From Pseudomonas fluorescens Q2-87 (GTDB lineage: Bacteria > Pseudomonadota > Gammaproteobacteria > Pseudomonadales > Pseudomonadaceae): DNA of 64,000 nt. Numbering within the stretch: the stretch's first letter is position 1; the number at the start of each line of letters is the position of its first letter. A program made the translations under genes and the position numbers. The stretch lies in assembly GCF_000281895.1 (NCBI RefSeq), contig NZ_CM001558.1:2732556-2796555 (forward strand). Reading direction: 5' to 3'. Below are positions 55,483-64,000 of this stretch, in pieces. The notes under the pieces were generated by a model. That model saw only the letters and a list, made by a program, of their open reading frames with translations. It was not told the DNA's origin and searched no databases.

Positions 55483-57072
55483 TTAGAACACCACACCCTG
55501 GCTGCGCAGGTAGTCGTCGTAGGTGCCGCTGAAGTCGACCACGCCGTCCGCGCTCAGCTCGATGATGCGGGTCGCCAGGGACGAGACGAACTCGCGGTCG
55601 TGGCTGACGAAGATCAGCGTGCCTGGGTAGTTTTCCAGCGCCAGGTTCAGCGCTTCGATGGATTCCATGTCCAAGTGGTTGGTCGGTTCGTCCATCACCA
55701 GCACGTTCGGTTTTTGCAGGATCAGCTTGCCGAACAGCATGCGGCCTTGCTCACCACCGGAAATGACCTTGACCGACTTGAGGATCTCGTCGTTGGAGAA
55801 CAACATGCGGCCGAGGGTGCCACGTACCAACTGCTCGCCGCCTTGTGTCCATTGCCCCATCCAGTCGAACAGGTTGACGTCGTCTTCGAAGTCATGGGCG
55901 TGGTCCTGGGCGTAGTAGCCCAGTTCCGCGGCGTCGGTCCATTTCACGGTACCGGCATCGGGTTCCAGTTCATTGACCAGGGTGCGCAGCAAAGTGGTCT
56001 TGCCGATGCCGTTCGGGCCGATGATCGCCACGCGCTCGCCGGCTTCGACGGTGAAGCTGAAGTCCTTGAACAACGGCTTGCCGTCAAAACCCTTGGCCAT
56101 GCGCTCGACGATGACCGCCTGGCGATGCAGTTTCTTGGTCTGCTCGAAACGAATGAACGGGCTGACACGGCTCGATGGCTTGACCTCGGCCAGCTGGATC
56201 TTGTCGATCTGCTTGGCACGGGAGGTGGCTTGCTTGGCTTTCGAGGCGTTGGCCGAGAAACGGCTGACAAACGATTGCAGTTCCGAGATCTGCGCTTTCT
56301 TCTTGGCGTTGTCCGACAGCAGTTGCTCGCGGGACTGGGTCGCCACGGTCATGTACTCGTCGTAGTTACCCGGGAACAGGCGCAGCTCGCCGTAGTCCAG
56401 GTCGGCCATGTGGGTGCAGACGCTGTTCAGGAAGTGGCGGTCGTGAGAGATGATGATCATCAGGCTCGAACGCTGGGTCAGCACGTTTTCCAGCCAGCGG
56501 ATGGTGTTGATGTCCAGGTGGTTGGTCGGTTCGTCGAGCAGCAGCACTTCAGGATCGGAGAACAGTGCCTGTGCCAGCAGTACACGCAGTTTCCAGCCGG
56601 GCGACACTTCGCTCATCGGGCCGAAATGCTGTTCGATGCCGATCCCCAGGCCCAACAGCAGCTCACCGGCACGAGACTCGGCAGTGTAGCCGTCCATCTC
56701 GGCGAATTCGGTTTCCAGCTCGGCCACGGCCATGCCGTCTTCTTCGGTCATTTCCGGCAGCGAATAGATGCGATCGCGCTCGGCCTTGACCTTCCACAGC
56801 TCTTCATGGCCCATGATCACGGTGTCGATCACGGTGAATTCTTCGTAGGCGAACTGATCCTGGCGCAGTTTACCCAGGCGCACGTTTGGCTCGAGCATCA
56901 CCTGGCCACCCGATGGCTCCAGGTCGCCGCCAAGGATTTTCATGAAGGTCGACTTGCCGCAACCGTTGGCACCGATCAGGCCGTAGCGGTTACCCGCGCC
57001 GAATTTGACAGAGACGTTTTCGAACAGCGGCTTGGCGCCGAACTGCATCGTGATGTTAGCTGTAGAGATCAA
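55483..57072 (-). CDS. ybiT: ABC-F family ATPase YbiT
   Basis: A 529-residue cytoplasmic protein with two ABC domains: Walker [10 protein letters not shown] and GPNGIGKTT, and Walker [12 protein letters not shown] and [11 protein letters not shown]. The signature of domain 1 is degenerate (VSPGWKLR), and domain 2 has SGGEQGR. The linker between the domains includes [21 protein letters not shown]. The sequence closely follows E. coli YbiT along its length. ABC-F proteins bind the ribosomal E site; they are not transporters. The extension [13 protein letters not shown] is the P-site tRNA interaction region. Confidence 0.93.
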   Translation of the reverse strand: MISTANITMQFGAKPLFENVSVKFGAGNRYGLIGANGCGKSTFMKILGGDLEPSGGQVMLEPNVRLGKLRQDQFAYEEFTVIDTVIMGHEELWKVKAERDRIYSLPEMTEEDGMAVAELETEFAEMDGYTAESRAGELLLGLGIGIEQHFGPMSEVSPGWKLRVLLAQALFSDPEVLLLDEPTNHLDINTIRWLENVLTQRSSLMIIISHDRHFLNSVCTHMADLDYGELRLFPGNYDEYMTVATQSREQLLSDNAKKKAQISELQSFVSRFSANASKAKQATSRAKQIDKIQLAEVKPSSRVSPFIRFEQTKKLHRQAVIVERMAKGFDGKPLFKDFSFTVEAGERVAIIGPNGIGKTTLLRTLVNELEPDAGTVKWTDAAELGYYAQDHAHDFEDDVNLFDWMGQWTQGGEQLVRGTLGRMLFSNDEILKSVKVISGGEQGRMLFGKLILQKPNVLVMDEPTNHLDMESIEALNLALENYPGTLIFVSHDREFVSSLATRIIELSADGVVDFSGTYDDYLRSQGVVF

Positions 57073-57474
57073 AGGTTTATCCTGCGGAACATTCAGAGTA
57101 GCTAAGGGTGCGGCAGTACCTGTTCAGTACCTGTTTGCGCAGGTCCCGACCGCGCAAAGGCGTTGCGGTCGAAGCGCAAGGGTCCATCCGGCATAAGAGG
57201 ACAGCAGCATACGGAACGCCTTGCCCGTGTCGATGTGCGTCGAAGCCGGCGTAGAAACCGGGTTCGCGTTGTCGGGCAAGGGGGGCGCGTGAAGTTTGGC
57301 GGCGATTGTACTGATCTGGCCGCATTAACGATAGGGTGTTGCCCGGGCAAGACAGTTTTTCACAATTGAAGGATAACCATCTGTTACAAAATATGGCTAA
57401 ATTGCCATCTCACTTAATGCCTTCGCCTTGCCGCTCGGCCGGCCGGCCGGAAAGGTTACCTGATCCCTTGTTGT
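57073..57474. other. Divergent intergenic region ybiT-lpxO
   Basis: 402 bases holding the ybiT promoter (minus strand) and the lpxO promoter (plus strand). A short palindrome ATGGC-N6-GCCAT lies at 57393-57408 and a GC-rich repeat GGCCGGCCGGCCGG at 57437-57450. No gene, RNA or PhoP-like box was recognised with confidence. Confidence 0.45.
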
Positions 57475-58386
57475 GTGACTGATTCCGTGAAGCTGATCAT
57501 CGTCGCGATCTACATTCTCTCCATCGGCTACGTGCACCTGCGGGGGCATGTGCGGCACACGTTGGGACGCCAGCTGAGCGACCACTCGTCGTTTCTCGCG
57601 CCGATCAATTGCCTGCTCTACCTGTGTTCGAAATTACCTAACAAGCCGTACCTCAGCCCAGCGGACTTTCCCGACCTGAGTCCTTTGCAAACTCACTGGC
57701 AAGAGATTCGCGCCGAAGGCCAGCGCTTATTGCAGGCCGGTGAGATCAAGCGCTCCAATCAATACGATGACCTTGGCTTCAACTCGTTCTTCAAGACCGG
57801 TTGGAAGCGCTTCTACCTGAAGTGGTACGGCGACAGCCATCCTTCGGCCATGAAGCTGTGCCCGCGCACCACCGAACTGGTCCAGAGCATTGGCTCGATA
57901 AAGGCCGCGATGTTCGCTGAGCTTCCACCGGGTTCGAAGCTGGTCCGCCACCGTGACCCGTACGCAGGGTCCTATCGCTATCACCTGGGGCTGGAAACGC
58001 CCAACGATGCAGGTTGCTACATCAATGTCGATGGCGAGCCTTATCACTGGCGTAATGGCGAGGCGGTGATGTTCGACGAAACGTTCATACACTACGCCGA
58101 GAACACCACGGCCCATAACCGCATCATCTTGTTCTGCGATGTCGAGCGGCCGATGAGATTTCGCTGGGCCACCGCGTTCAACCGCTGGTTCAGCCGCACC
58201 GTGATGGCCGCCGCCGGTGCGCCCAACGACGCCGGGGACAAGACCGGCGGGCTGAACCGGGCGTTTTCCAGGCTCTACACGATCCGCTTGCAAGGCAAAG
58301 CGCTGAAGAAACGCAATCGCAAGCTGTATTACCTGCAGAAGTGGGCGTTCTTCGGCGGACTGCTCGCGGTATTCGTCTGGATCTGA
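57475..58386 (+). CDS. lpxO: Lipid A 2-hydroxylase LpxO (aspartyl/asparaginyl beta-hydroxylase family)
   Basis: A 303-residue Fe(II)/2-oxoglutarate dioxygenase that hydroxylates a secondary acyl chain of lipid A at the inner membrane. Membrane segments lie at each end (IIVAIYILSIGYVHLRG; KWAFFGGLLAVFVWI). The catalytic core is AAMFAELPPGSKLVRHRDPYAG with the H-x-D iron ligands, plus the distal His in DETFIHYAEN and the Arg in HNRIILFCDVE. Length and order match Salmonella LpxO. The start is a GTG; 57475 and 57487 are both possible and neither has a strong ribosome binding site. It ends 12 bases from the convergent ligD. Confidence 0.93.
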   Translation: MTDSVKLIIVAIYILSIGYVHLRGHVRHTLGRQLSDHSSFLAPINCLLYLCSKLPNKPYLSPADFPDLSPLQTHWQEIRAEGQRLLQAGEIKRSNQYDDLGFNSFFKTGWKRFYLKWYGDSHPSAMKLCPRTTELVQSIGSIKAAMFAELPPGSKLVRHRDPYAGSYRYHLGLETPNDAGCYINVDGEPYHWRNGEAVMFDETFIHYAENTTAHNRIILFCDVERPMRFRWATAFNRWFSRTVMAAAGAPNDAGDKTGGLNRAFSRLYTIRLQGKALKKRNRKLYYLQKWAFFGGLLAVFVWI

Positions 58387-58398
58387 AGCCCCATTTGT

Positions 58399-60387
58399 TC
58401 ACTCGTCGGGTTTGCGTGCCTCCAGCTGCTCCCACATCCTGGCAGTGATCCGCTGGCGATGGCTGTAGCCTTCCCAAGGATCGGCGCCGAGGCCCTTGGC
58501 CCGTTCCAGCGCAGTATGAATGTCCCATTGCTGGGCGTTGCGCAGGTCGTCCAGTTCGGCCCGGGCAATCGGCACCGAGACCGGCAGGCCGGGGCGGGCC
58601 CGTACCGAATAGGCAGCGACCGTACTGGCACCTCGTGAGTTGCGCAGGTAATCGACGAATATCTTCCCGACGCGATTCTTCGGCCCCATGGTCGCGGTGA
58701 TCCGTTGCGGCGCTTGCCGGGTCAGGAACTGGGAAATCGCCTTGGCAAATGCCTTGGTGGCTTCCCAACCTTCGCTTCGCGCCAACGGCACGATGACGTG
58801 CATGCCTTTGCCTCCGCTGGTCTTCAGGAACGCCTGCAAGCCCAGCTCGTCGAGCACCGACAAGGTCATGCGGGTCGCTTCGATCATGGCTCTCCAGGGC
58901 AGCGATGGGTCGGGGTCCAGGTCCAGGACAAACAGGTCAGGCGTTTCGATCCGGTCATGGGTCGCCGTCCAGGTATGCAGTTCCACCGTGCCCATCTGCG
59001 CCGCGCTGACCAGCGCGTGGACGTCATCGATTTCCATCAGGGCGGCATGGCCCGGGTCCAGTTGGGGATCCAGTTGCTTGATATGGGGAATCTCCAGCCG
59101 ATCAGCGTGTTTTTGAAAGAATTGTTCTTCGCCAACACCCTCCGGCGCCCGCAGCAGCGCGACTGGCCGCAGCTTGAGGTGCGGCAGGATCCAAGGGGCA
59201 ATGTCCAGGTAATACTGGGCCAGTTCGGCCTTTTGCACACCGCTGACGCCGTCGATCACCCGCTCAGGGTGGGTGATCATCACGCCGTCGACTTTGGCCG
59301 CGTTGGCTTTGTTGCGACGCTTGGGCGTTGGCGCGGCGGCCTTGATCGGCATGGGCTGCTCGCGAATCACTTTGTCGGCCGCCTTGCCGGTCGGCAGGCC
59401 CACGAAAATGGCCTGGCGCACCAGGCCTTCGCGGGTCCATTCGCTGAACTCGACCTCACAGGTCAGGCTCGGCTCGACCCATTGCACGCCGCGGCCTTGG
59501 GCGCCATTGAGCGGCGCCGCCAGTGGCGAGGTATCGCGCTGCTGTGTGCACAACTGCTCGTGAAGGTGTTTGATCTGTACCTGGCTAAAGCCCGTGCCAA
59601 CGCGACCGGCATACGCCAGGCCGGTCGGTCCGTTGACTGCCAGCAGCAGCGCGCCGAACCCGTTGCGCTTGCCCTGGGGGCGGGTGAAGCCAACAACGAC
59701 GAAGGCTTGGCGCAACCGGCATTTGAGCTTGACCCAATCAGCGTTGCGCCCTGATAGGTAGGGGCTGCCCAAGCGCTTGCCGACCACGCCTTCCAATGAA
59801 AGCGCATTGGCGCTCTCAAAGATGTCGTGCTGGCTGGCGGCAAACGACTCGGAAAATCGCAGGCGTTTGCTGGCGTTATCCTTGAGGGTTTTTTTAAGCG
59901 CTGCGCGGCGTTCCTCTACTGGCGCCTGGCGCAGGTCGGCCCCGTTGAGGAAAGGGGCGTCGAACAAGAAGTACACCATGTCGACGGTTCGGCAGATTTC
60001 GAAGGCCTGGCGCAGGGCCGGGAAATTGGAATGGCCGGAGTCGTCGAGCAGGACCAGTTCGCCGTCGAGCCAACTGTCCCCCAGCTTCAACGCGGCGAGG
60101 GCGTCGGCCTGCGGTTGGAGTCGATCAGTCCAATCCTGGAAATGACGGTTGAATAACCGGACTTCACCGTCCTCGATTCGGGCCAGCAGCCGATAACCGT
60201 GGAATTGGACTTCGTAACGCCATTCCCCGCTGGGCGGCTCTTCCACCGGCGTCGCCAGTGGCGGAGCAAGGCGTTCGGGGAGTCGGCTTTGCACGAACGC
60301 CGTATCCGGTTGCCCAGGATCGCGGGTTGTGATTTTGTCCGGCTCGGCGTCGGACACACGGGCAGATTCACTCTTAGCCTTGGCCAT
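58399..60387 (-). CDS. ligD: LigD-like protein: degenerate ligase domain plus primase-polymerase domain
   Basis: A 662-residue homologue of bacterial NHEJ DNA ligase D. Typical Pseudomonas LigD is about 840 residues (phosphoesterase, ligase, polymerase); here the N-terminal phosphoesterase is absent. In the ligase core the adenylation motif KxDGYR reads EVQFHGYR (residues 59-66; codons CAA and CAC at 60202-60210), so the nucleophilic Lys and the Asp are both missing, while later motifs are kept (EGVVGKRLGSPY, DWVKLKC). The polymerase domain keeps LDLDPD, SGGKGMHV and FVDYLRN. ATG at 60387 follows AAGGGA. The gene lies 33 bases after ku. It may act as a Ku-recruited polymerase only; ligation would need another ligase (inference). 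Confidence 0.9.
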   Translation of the reverse strand: MAKAKSESARVSDAEPDKITTRDPGQPDTAFVQSRLPERLAPPLATPVEEPPSGEWRYEVQFHGYRLLARIEDGEVRLFNRHFQDWTDRLQPQADALAALKLGDSWLDGELVLLDDSGHSNFPALRQAFEICRTVDMVYFLFDAPFLNGADLRQAPVEERRAALKKTLKDNASKRLRFSESFAASQHDIFESANALSLEGVVGKRLGSPYLSGRNADWVKLKCRLRQAFVVVGFTRPQGKRNGFGALLLAVNGPTGLAYAGRVGTGFSQVQIKHLHEQLCTQQRDTSPLAAPLNGAQGRGVQWVEPSLTCEVEFSEWTREGLVRQAIFVGLPTGKAADKVIREQPMPIKAAAPTPKRRNKANAAKVDGVMITHPERVIDGVSGVQKAELAQYYLDIAPWILPHLKLRPVALLRAPEGVGEEQFFQKHADRLEIPHIKQLDPQLDPGHAALMEIDDVHALVSAAQMGTVELHTWTATHDRIETPDLFVLDLDPDPSLPWRAMIEATRMTLSVLDELGLQAFLKTSGGKGMHVIVPLARSEGWEATKAFAKAISQFLTRQAPQRITATMGPKNRVGKIFVDYLRNSRGASTVAAYSVRARPGLPVSVPIARAELDDLRNAQQWDIHTALERAKGLGADPWEGYSHRQRITARMWEQLEARKPDE

Positions 60388-60420
60388 GACAGATTCCCTT
60401 GTATATAGCACGCCAGGGTT

Positions 60421-61311
60421 TTAGCCCCGGGAGGCCTTGGTGGCTTTCTTAGCAGGAGCGGATTTGCGGGTTTTCGCAGATTTTGCGCTGGGCTTGTCGG
60501 CGGTTTTGTCCGGTGCCTTGCCCTTGCTGCCCAGGCTGCGCTTGAGTAGCTCGGTGAGGTCGATGACATCGGCGGTCTTGCGCTGTTCTTCGCCTGGGTC
60601 GCTCTCCACCGCTTCGAGCCGGCCTTCGTTGGCCTTCTTCTCCACCAGCGCCATGATCTTGTCCTGGAAACTGTCCCGGTACTCCTCCGGTTCCCAATCG
60701 GCGCTCATGTCCTCCACCAGGCGCTTGGCCATTTCCAGTTCGCCCTTGACCAGCGTCGGGTTCGTGACCTCATCGCCCAGCTCCAGGATATCCAGGCCGC
60801 GCACTTCGGCGGGCCAGCGCAGCATCACCAATACCAGCGCGTCTTCAAGGGGCATGAGGGCGGCCAGGTGCTGGCGGGTATGCAGCACGACGTGGGACAA
60901 GGCCACTTTATTGGTGTTGATCAGGGTTTCGCGCAGCAGCGCGTAGACCTTGCCGCCGCGCTTGTCAGGGGCCAGGAAATAGGGCGTGTCGATGTTTTGC
61001 AGGGGAATCTTCTCACTGTCGACAAACGCGAAGATATCGATGGTCTGGGTGGATTTGGGGTGGGCCGAGCGAATTTCCTCTTCGCTGATCAGCACGTATT
61101 GGCCTTTCTGGTACTCGACGCCCTTGACGATATCGTCCTTGGTTATTTCCTTGCCGGTGACCTTGTTGACCCGCTTGTAGCCCACGGGGTCCATGCTGCG
61201 CTTGTCCAACCAGTCGAAATCGACACCCTGGGATGAGGTGGCCGACACCAGCGCCACAGGAATATGAACCAGTCCGAAACTGATCGCGCCTTTCCAGATT
61301 GCCCGTGCCAT
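60421..61311 (-). CDS. ku: Non-homologous end joining protein Ku
   Basis: A 296-residue homodimeric Ku: starts RAIWKGAISFGLVHIPVAL, with the core SHVVLHTRQHLAALMPLEDALVL and the conserved IDIFAFVDSEKIPLQNIDTPYFLAP. The C-terminus (about 255-296) is a Lys/Ala/Ser-rich tail (AKSAKTRKSAPAKKATKASRG) that binds DNA nonspecifically. It threads onto broken DNA ends and recruits LigD, encoded 33 bases downstream. ATG at 61311. Confidence 0.95.
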   Translation of the reverse strand: MARAIWKGAISFGLVHIPVALVSATSSQGVDFDWLDKRSMDPVGYKRVNKVTGKEITKDDIVKGVEYQKGQYVLISEEEIRSAHPKSTQTIDIFAFVDSEKIPLQNIDTPYFLAPDKRGGKVYALLRETLINTNKVALSHVVLHTRQHLAALMPLEDALVLVMLRWPAEVRGLDILELGDEVTNPTLVKGELEMAKRLVEDMSADWEPEEYRDSFQDKIMALVEKKANEGRLEAVESDPGEEQRKTADVIDLTELLKRSLGSKGKAPDKTADKPSAKSAKTRKSAPAKKATKASRG

Positions 61312-61501
61312 GGTGTGTGTTTTCCTTGCCGGTGATTGTCTCTCTGGTGACCTTCGCGCTTCAGGAAAAGTTTCCGTCGGATGCCGTCTACCGCGTTGTC
61401 CGGAGACGCTTCGTTACATCTTCCCGCGGACATTTTGCTTAACAACGTCGAACCTGCGGCGTAGCGTGCTTTCGATATGCCTGAATCCCGGAGGTGCCCG
61501 A

Positions 61502-61843
61502 ATGAACAGGCTGCTGCTCGTTATCATGACGCTACTACTGGCTGGTGCTGCCCAGGCCTCGACGCCCGGCCACGACGCCATGCTCGTGGCCCAGAACCTG
61601 CCGGGCAACAACAACCCCTACAACAGCCCGACGCGGCGGGCCAATCCCAACAGCATGCAGGGCACCCAGCCCAACGTGCCGATGATCCGGCAAAACCCGA
61701 CAGTGCCTGCCCCGCGTGCGCCGACCCTGGAAAACGGCGGAATTGGCAACGGCTATCCCCGATCCGGCCAACCGCCGGGTTCGCCGCAGCCCACGATCCG
61801 GTCGCCTGCGCCCTCTGGCAACACTCAAGACCGCAATCGCTAG
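61502..61843 (+). CDS. Small secreted proline/asparagine-rich protein
   Basis: A 113-residue protein with a signal peptide (AGAAQA-STPG). The mature part is rich in Pro, Asn and Gly (NLPGNNNPYNSPTRRANPNS; GQPPGSPQPTIRSPAPSG) and has no cysteine, so it is probably disordered in the periplasm or outside the cell. The family is not recognised. ATG at 61502 has an excellent ribosome binding site (GGAGGT). It precedes the sugar dehydrogenase gene by 47 bases and may share its promoter. Confidence 0.75.
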   Translation: MNRLLLVIMTLLLAGAAQASTPGHDAMLVAQNLPGNNNPYNSPTRRANPNSMQGTQPNVPMIRQNPTVPAPRAPTLENGGIGNGYPRSGQPPGSPQPTIRSPAPSGNTQDRNR

Positions 61844-61890
61844 GTGCCGCAGGCGGGTTGTCTCTTTCCACCTCACAGAAGGAAATGTGC

Positions 61891-63039
61891 ATGTTGCGTA
61901 AAACACTCCTGGCCGCTCTGTGCGCCAGCGCTGTCCTGTCCCTTGCCACGCCGGCCTCTGCCGCGCCAACCCAGACGTTGAAGAGCGAAGAGGGCACTCT
62001 CGAGGTGACTACCGTGGCCAAGGGCTTGGCCCACCCTTGGTCCGTCGCCTTCCTGCCAGGCCAGCAAGGCATCCTGGTGACCGAACGCTCAGGCAATCTG
62101 CGCCTGGTAGCGCCTGACGGAAAATTATCCGCGCCATTGAGCGGCGTGCCTAAGGTCTGGGCCAAGGGCCAGGGCGGGCTGCTGGACGTGGTGCTGTCGC
62201 CGGACTTCAAGCAGGACCGCACCGTCTACTTGTCTTACGCCGAGGCCGGTGAAGACGGCAAGGCTGGCACCGCTGTAGGCCGCGGGCAGTTATCCGAAGA
62301 CCTGAAACGCATCGAGCGCTTCGATGTGATCTTCCGCCAGCAGCCCAAGCTGTCCACCGGCAACCATTTCGGGTCGCGTCTGGTTTTTGATCGGGACGGC
62401 TACTTGTTCATTACCCTGGGGGAAAACAACGACCGGCCCACGGCCCAGGACCTGGACAAGCTGCAAGGCAAAATCGTGCGGATCTATCCTGACGGCAAGG
62501 TACCGGACGACAACCCCTTCGTCGGCCAGAAAAACGTCCGGCCGCAGATCTGGTCCTACGGGATCCGCAATCCCCAGGGCGCAGCCCTCAATCCCTGGAA
62601 CGGCACACTGTGGGAAAACGAACACGGGCCCAAGGGCGGCGATGAGCTGAACATTGTCGAGCGCGGCAAGAACTACGGCTGGCCGCTGGCGACCCACGGC
62701 ATCAATTATTCCGGTGCGCCTATCCCCGAAGCCCAAGGCAAGACGGCCGATGGCACCGTGGGGCCACACCACGTCTGGCAAGTATCGCCGGGGCTCAGCG
62801 GCATGGCTTTTTATGACAACGATCGTTTCAAGGCCTGGCAACATAACGTGTTCATCGGCGCGCTGGTTTCCAAGGAGCTGATCCGCCTGCAATTGCAAGG
62901 TGACAAGGTCGTCCACGAAGAGCGTCTGCTCGGCGAACTCGACGAGCGTATCCGTGACGTCCGCCAGGGTCCGGACGGTTACCTGTATGTGCTGACGGAC
63001 GAGGACGATGGGGGACTGTACAAAATCGGACTCAAATAA
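61891..63039 (+). CDS. PQQ-dependent aldose sugar dehydrogenase (soluble, Asd/YliI type)
   Basis: A 382-residue periplasmic six-bladed beta-propeller quinoprotein. A signal peptide (PASA-APTQ) is followed by family motifs: GLAHPWSVAFLP, the catalytic-His region TGNHFGSRLVFDRDGYLFITLGE, WSYGIRNPQGAALNP and ENEHGPKGGDELNIVERGKNYGWP (Ca2+/PQQ binding). It oxidises aldoses to lactones in the periplasm using PQQ. ATG at 61891 fits AAGGA better than ATG at 61885. Confidence 0.92.
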   Translation: MLRKTLLAALCASAVLSLATPASAAPTQTLKSEEGTLEVTTVAKGLAHPWSVAFLPGQQGILVTERSGNLRLVAPDGKLSAPLSGVPKVWAKGQGGLLDVVLSPDFKQDRTVYLSYAEAGEDGKAGTAVGRGQLSEDLKRIERFDVIFRQQPKLSTGNHFGSRLVFDRDGYLFITLGENNDRPTAQDLDKLQGKIVRIYPDGKVPDDNPFVGQKNVRPQIWSYGIRNPQGAALNPWNGTLWENEHGPKGGDELNIVERGKNYGWPLATHGINYSGAPIPEAQGKTADGTVGPHHVWQVSPGLSGMAFYDNDRFKAWQHNVFIGALVSKELIRLQLQGDKVVHEERLLGELDERIRDVRQGPDGYLYVLTDEDDGGLYKIGLK

Positions 63040-63137
63040 GCCGACAAATGGTGCGCGTGGCCTGGAAGCAAATCCGATGTCGGAAGCTTTTAATGTTCGC
63101 CATTGACTTGCCGCCAGCCCACCGCTAACGTCCAGCC

Positions 63138-63203
63138 ATGACTTTGACCGTATTGCGTAGCCAGCCAAGCATTATTACCGCCATTCCTTATCTGGCGGGC
63201 TAG
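63138..63203 (+). CDS. Putative ilvA leader peptide (21 aa)
   Basis: A short frame MTLTVLRSQPSIITAIPYLAG-stop. Ten of 21 residues are Ile, Val, Leu or Thr, the amino acids that control ilv attenuation, with ATT ATT ACC GCC ATT just before the overlapping hairpin. It ends 17 bases before the terminator stem and 80 bases before ilvA. The ribosome binding site is weak. The assignment rests on position, composition and the hairpins. Confidence 0.6.
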   Translation: MTLTVLRSQPSIITAIPYLAG

Positions 63204-63243
63204 CTGACGACTGCACCCAACCCGCCCTCGAGGCGGGTTTTTT
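63178..63243 (+). promoter_or_regulatory. Transcription attenuator of ilvA
   Basis: Three mutually exclusive pairings can be drawn: hairpin 1 CCGCCA (63178-63183) with TGGCGG (63193-63198); antiterminator GGCGGG (63194-63199) with CCCGCC (63221-63226); terminator ACCCGCC (63220-63226) with GGCGGGT (63232-63238) followed by a T run. Ribosome stalling at Ile/Thr codons of the leader peptide would block hairpin 1, free GGCGGG and prevent termination. Confidence 0.65.
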
Positions 63244-63282
63244 CTATCTGTCTCCTGGGCTCCGTCCACACCAGGAGACCGC

Positions 63283-64000
63283 CATGACCGTTACCCACAC
63301 CGAGCAAACCCTGCTGGAGCATTACGTCAAGAAGATTCTGGCGGCGCCGGTATACGAACTGGCCGTGCGCACGCCTCTGCAATTGGCTCCGGCGCTGTCC
63401 GAAACCCTGGGCAACCAGATCCTGCTCAAGCGCGAAGACCTGCAACCGACCTTTTCCTTCAAGATCCGTGGTGCTTACAACAAACTCGTGCAGTTGACCG
63501 CAGACCAGCGTACCCGTGGTGTCATCACTGCGTCGGCTGGTAACCACGCCCAAGGCGTGGCGCTGGCGGCACGGGAATTGGGCATCTCGGCGAGCATCGT
63601 CATGCCACTGACCAGCCCGCAGTTGAAAGTTCTGGGTGTGCGTAACCGGGGTGCCGATGCCTTGCTGCACGGCGAGAGTTTTCCGGTTGCGCTGGCCCAT
63701 GCGTTGGAGCTGGCCCAGCAGACGGGACGGGAATTCGTTTCGCCGTTTGACGACCCGGACGTGATTGCAGGGCAGGGCACTGTCGCGATGGAAATCCTGC
63801 GCCAGCATCCAGGCAGGCTGGACGCGATCTTTGTGCCAGTGGGCGGCGGCGGGCTGATCGCCGGCATCGCCGCCTACGTCAAATACCTTCGCCCGGAAAT
63901 ACGCATCATTGGCGTCGAGTCGCAGCACTCGGCCTGTCTGCAAGCGGCACTGGCAGCGGGGGAGCGGGTGGTCTTGCCGAGCGTGGGCACGTTCGCCGAC
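63283..64000 (+). CDS. ilvA: Threonine deaminase (biosynthetic), 5' part
   Basis: The first 239 codons of a PLP-dependent threonine ammonia-lyase; the rest is beyond the window. The PLP lysine lies in LQPTFSFKIRGAYN, the phosphate-binding glycine loop is VPVGGGGLIAGIA, and ITASAGNHAQGVALAA is family sequence. The enzyme converts threonine to 2-oxobutyrate, the first step of isoleucine synthesis, and is usually inhibited by isoleucine through C-terminal ACT-like domains not seen here. ATG at 63283 follows AGGAG. Its expression is probably controlled by the attenuator just upstream. Confidence 0.93.

Noticed and set aside
55432..57105. Long open frame (557 codons) on the plus strand opposite ybiT
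   Set aside because: Same reason: it mirrors a well-conserved ABC-F gene, and its composition (Gln, His, Asp runs) is that of a shadow frame.
63200..63943. Minus-strand frame covering the ilvA region
   Set aside because: It is antisense to threonine deaminase with its PLP and glycine-loop motifs.

Overview
The window looks like chromosomal DNA of a Pseudomonas of the fluorescens group. The grounds are a complete fapABCDEF functional-amyloid operon, an NhaB antiporter, an LpxO lipid A hydroxylase, a ku-ligD pair, high GC, and four inverted pairs of the REP sequence with a GTGGCGAGGG...CTCCCGCT core (or the related GTGGGAGCGGG form). No rRNA, tRNA, CRISPR array, intact insertion sequence or prophage gene was seen. 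The species assignment is inference.

Layout. 0-4 kb: end of a HAD phosphatase, nhaB, a delta-60 repeat protein and a small unknown gene. 4-11 kb: a VpsR/NtrC-type sigma-54 activator convergent with fapABCDEF. The operon is preceded by a well-formed -24/-12 promoter and two matching palindromes that look like activator sites. 11-20 kb: ordinary genes, namely a pnuC/nicotinamide-riboside-kinase pair, an sCache chemoreceptor, uppP, a DUF1294 gene, a YjbR gene, a LysR regulator beside azoR, an alpha/beta hydrolase and an MFS exporter.

20-55.3 kb is an accessory island. It holds three large leaderless Ig-like proteins (20313, 24977, 40157), a pertactin-type autotransporter, a four-gene chaperone-usher fimbrial operon, and two giant RHS proteins (31878-36962 minus, 50566-55287 plus) whose cores end like those of insecticidal Tc-complex C subunits. 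Between the RHS genes lie four related 760-970 aa proteins of unknown function and a small secreted Cys-containing protein. The four proteins share an N-terminal domain that recalls the clostridial P47/OrfX (TULIP) proteins. The unit Ig-gene plus family gene was duplicated in tandem; one copy has lost its Ig gene and a 60-base relic remains. Neither RHS gene has an obvious immunity gene beside it, and one RHS tail carries two PPxY motifs. I infer a multi-protein system aimed at a eukaryotic host or predator; nothing here proves it.

55.4-64 kb returns to core genes: ybiT (ABC-F), lpxO, the ku-ligD end-joining operon, a small secreted protein, a PQQ-type aldose dehydrogenase, and ilvA behind a leader peptide and attenuator. 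The LigD is unusual: it lacks the phosphoesterase module and the adenylation lysine of the ligase core.
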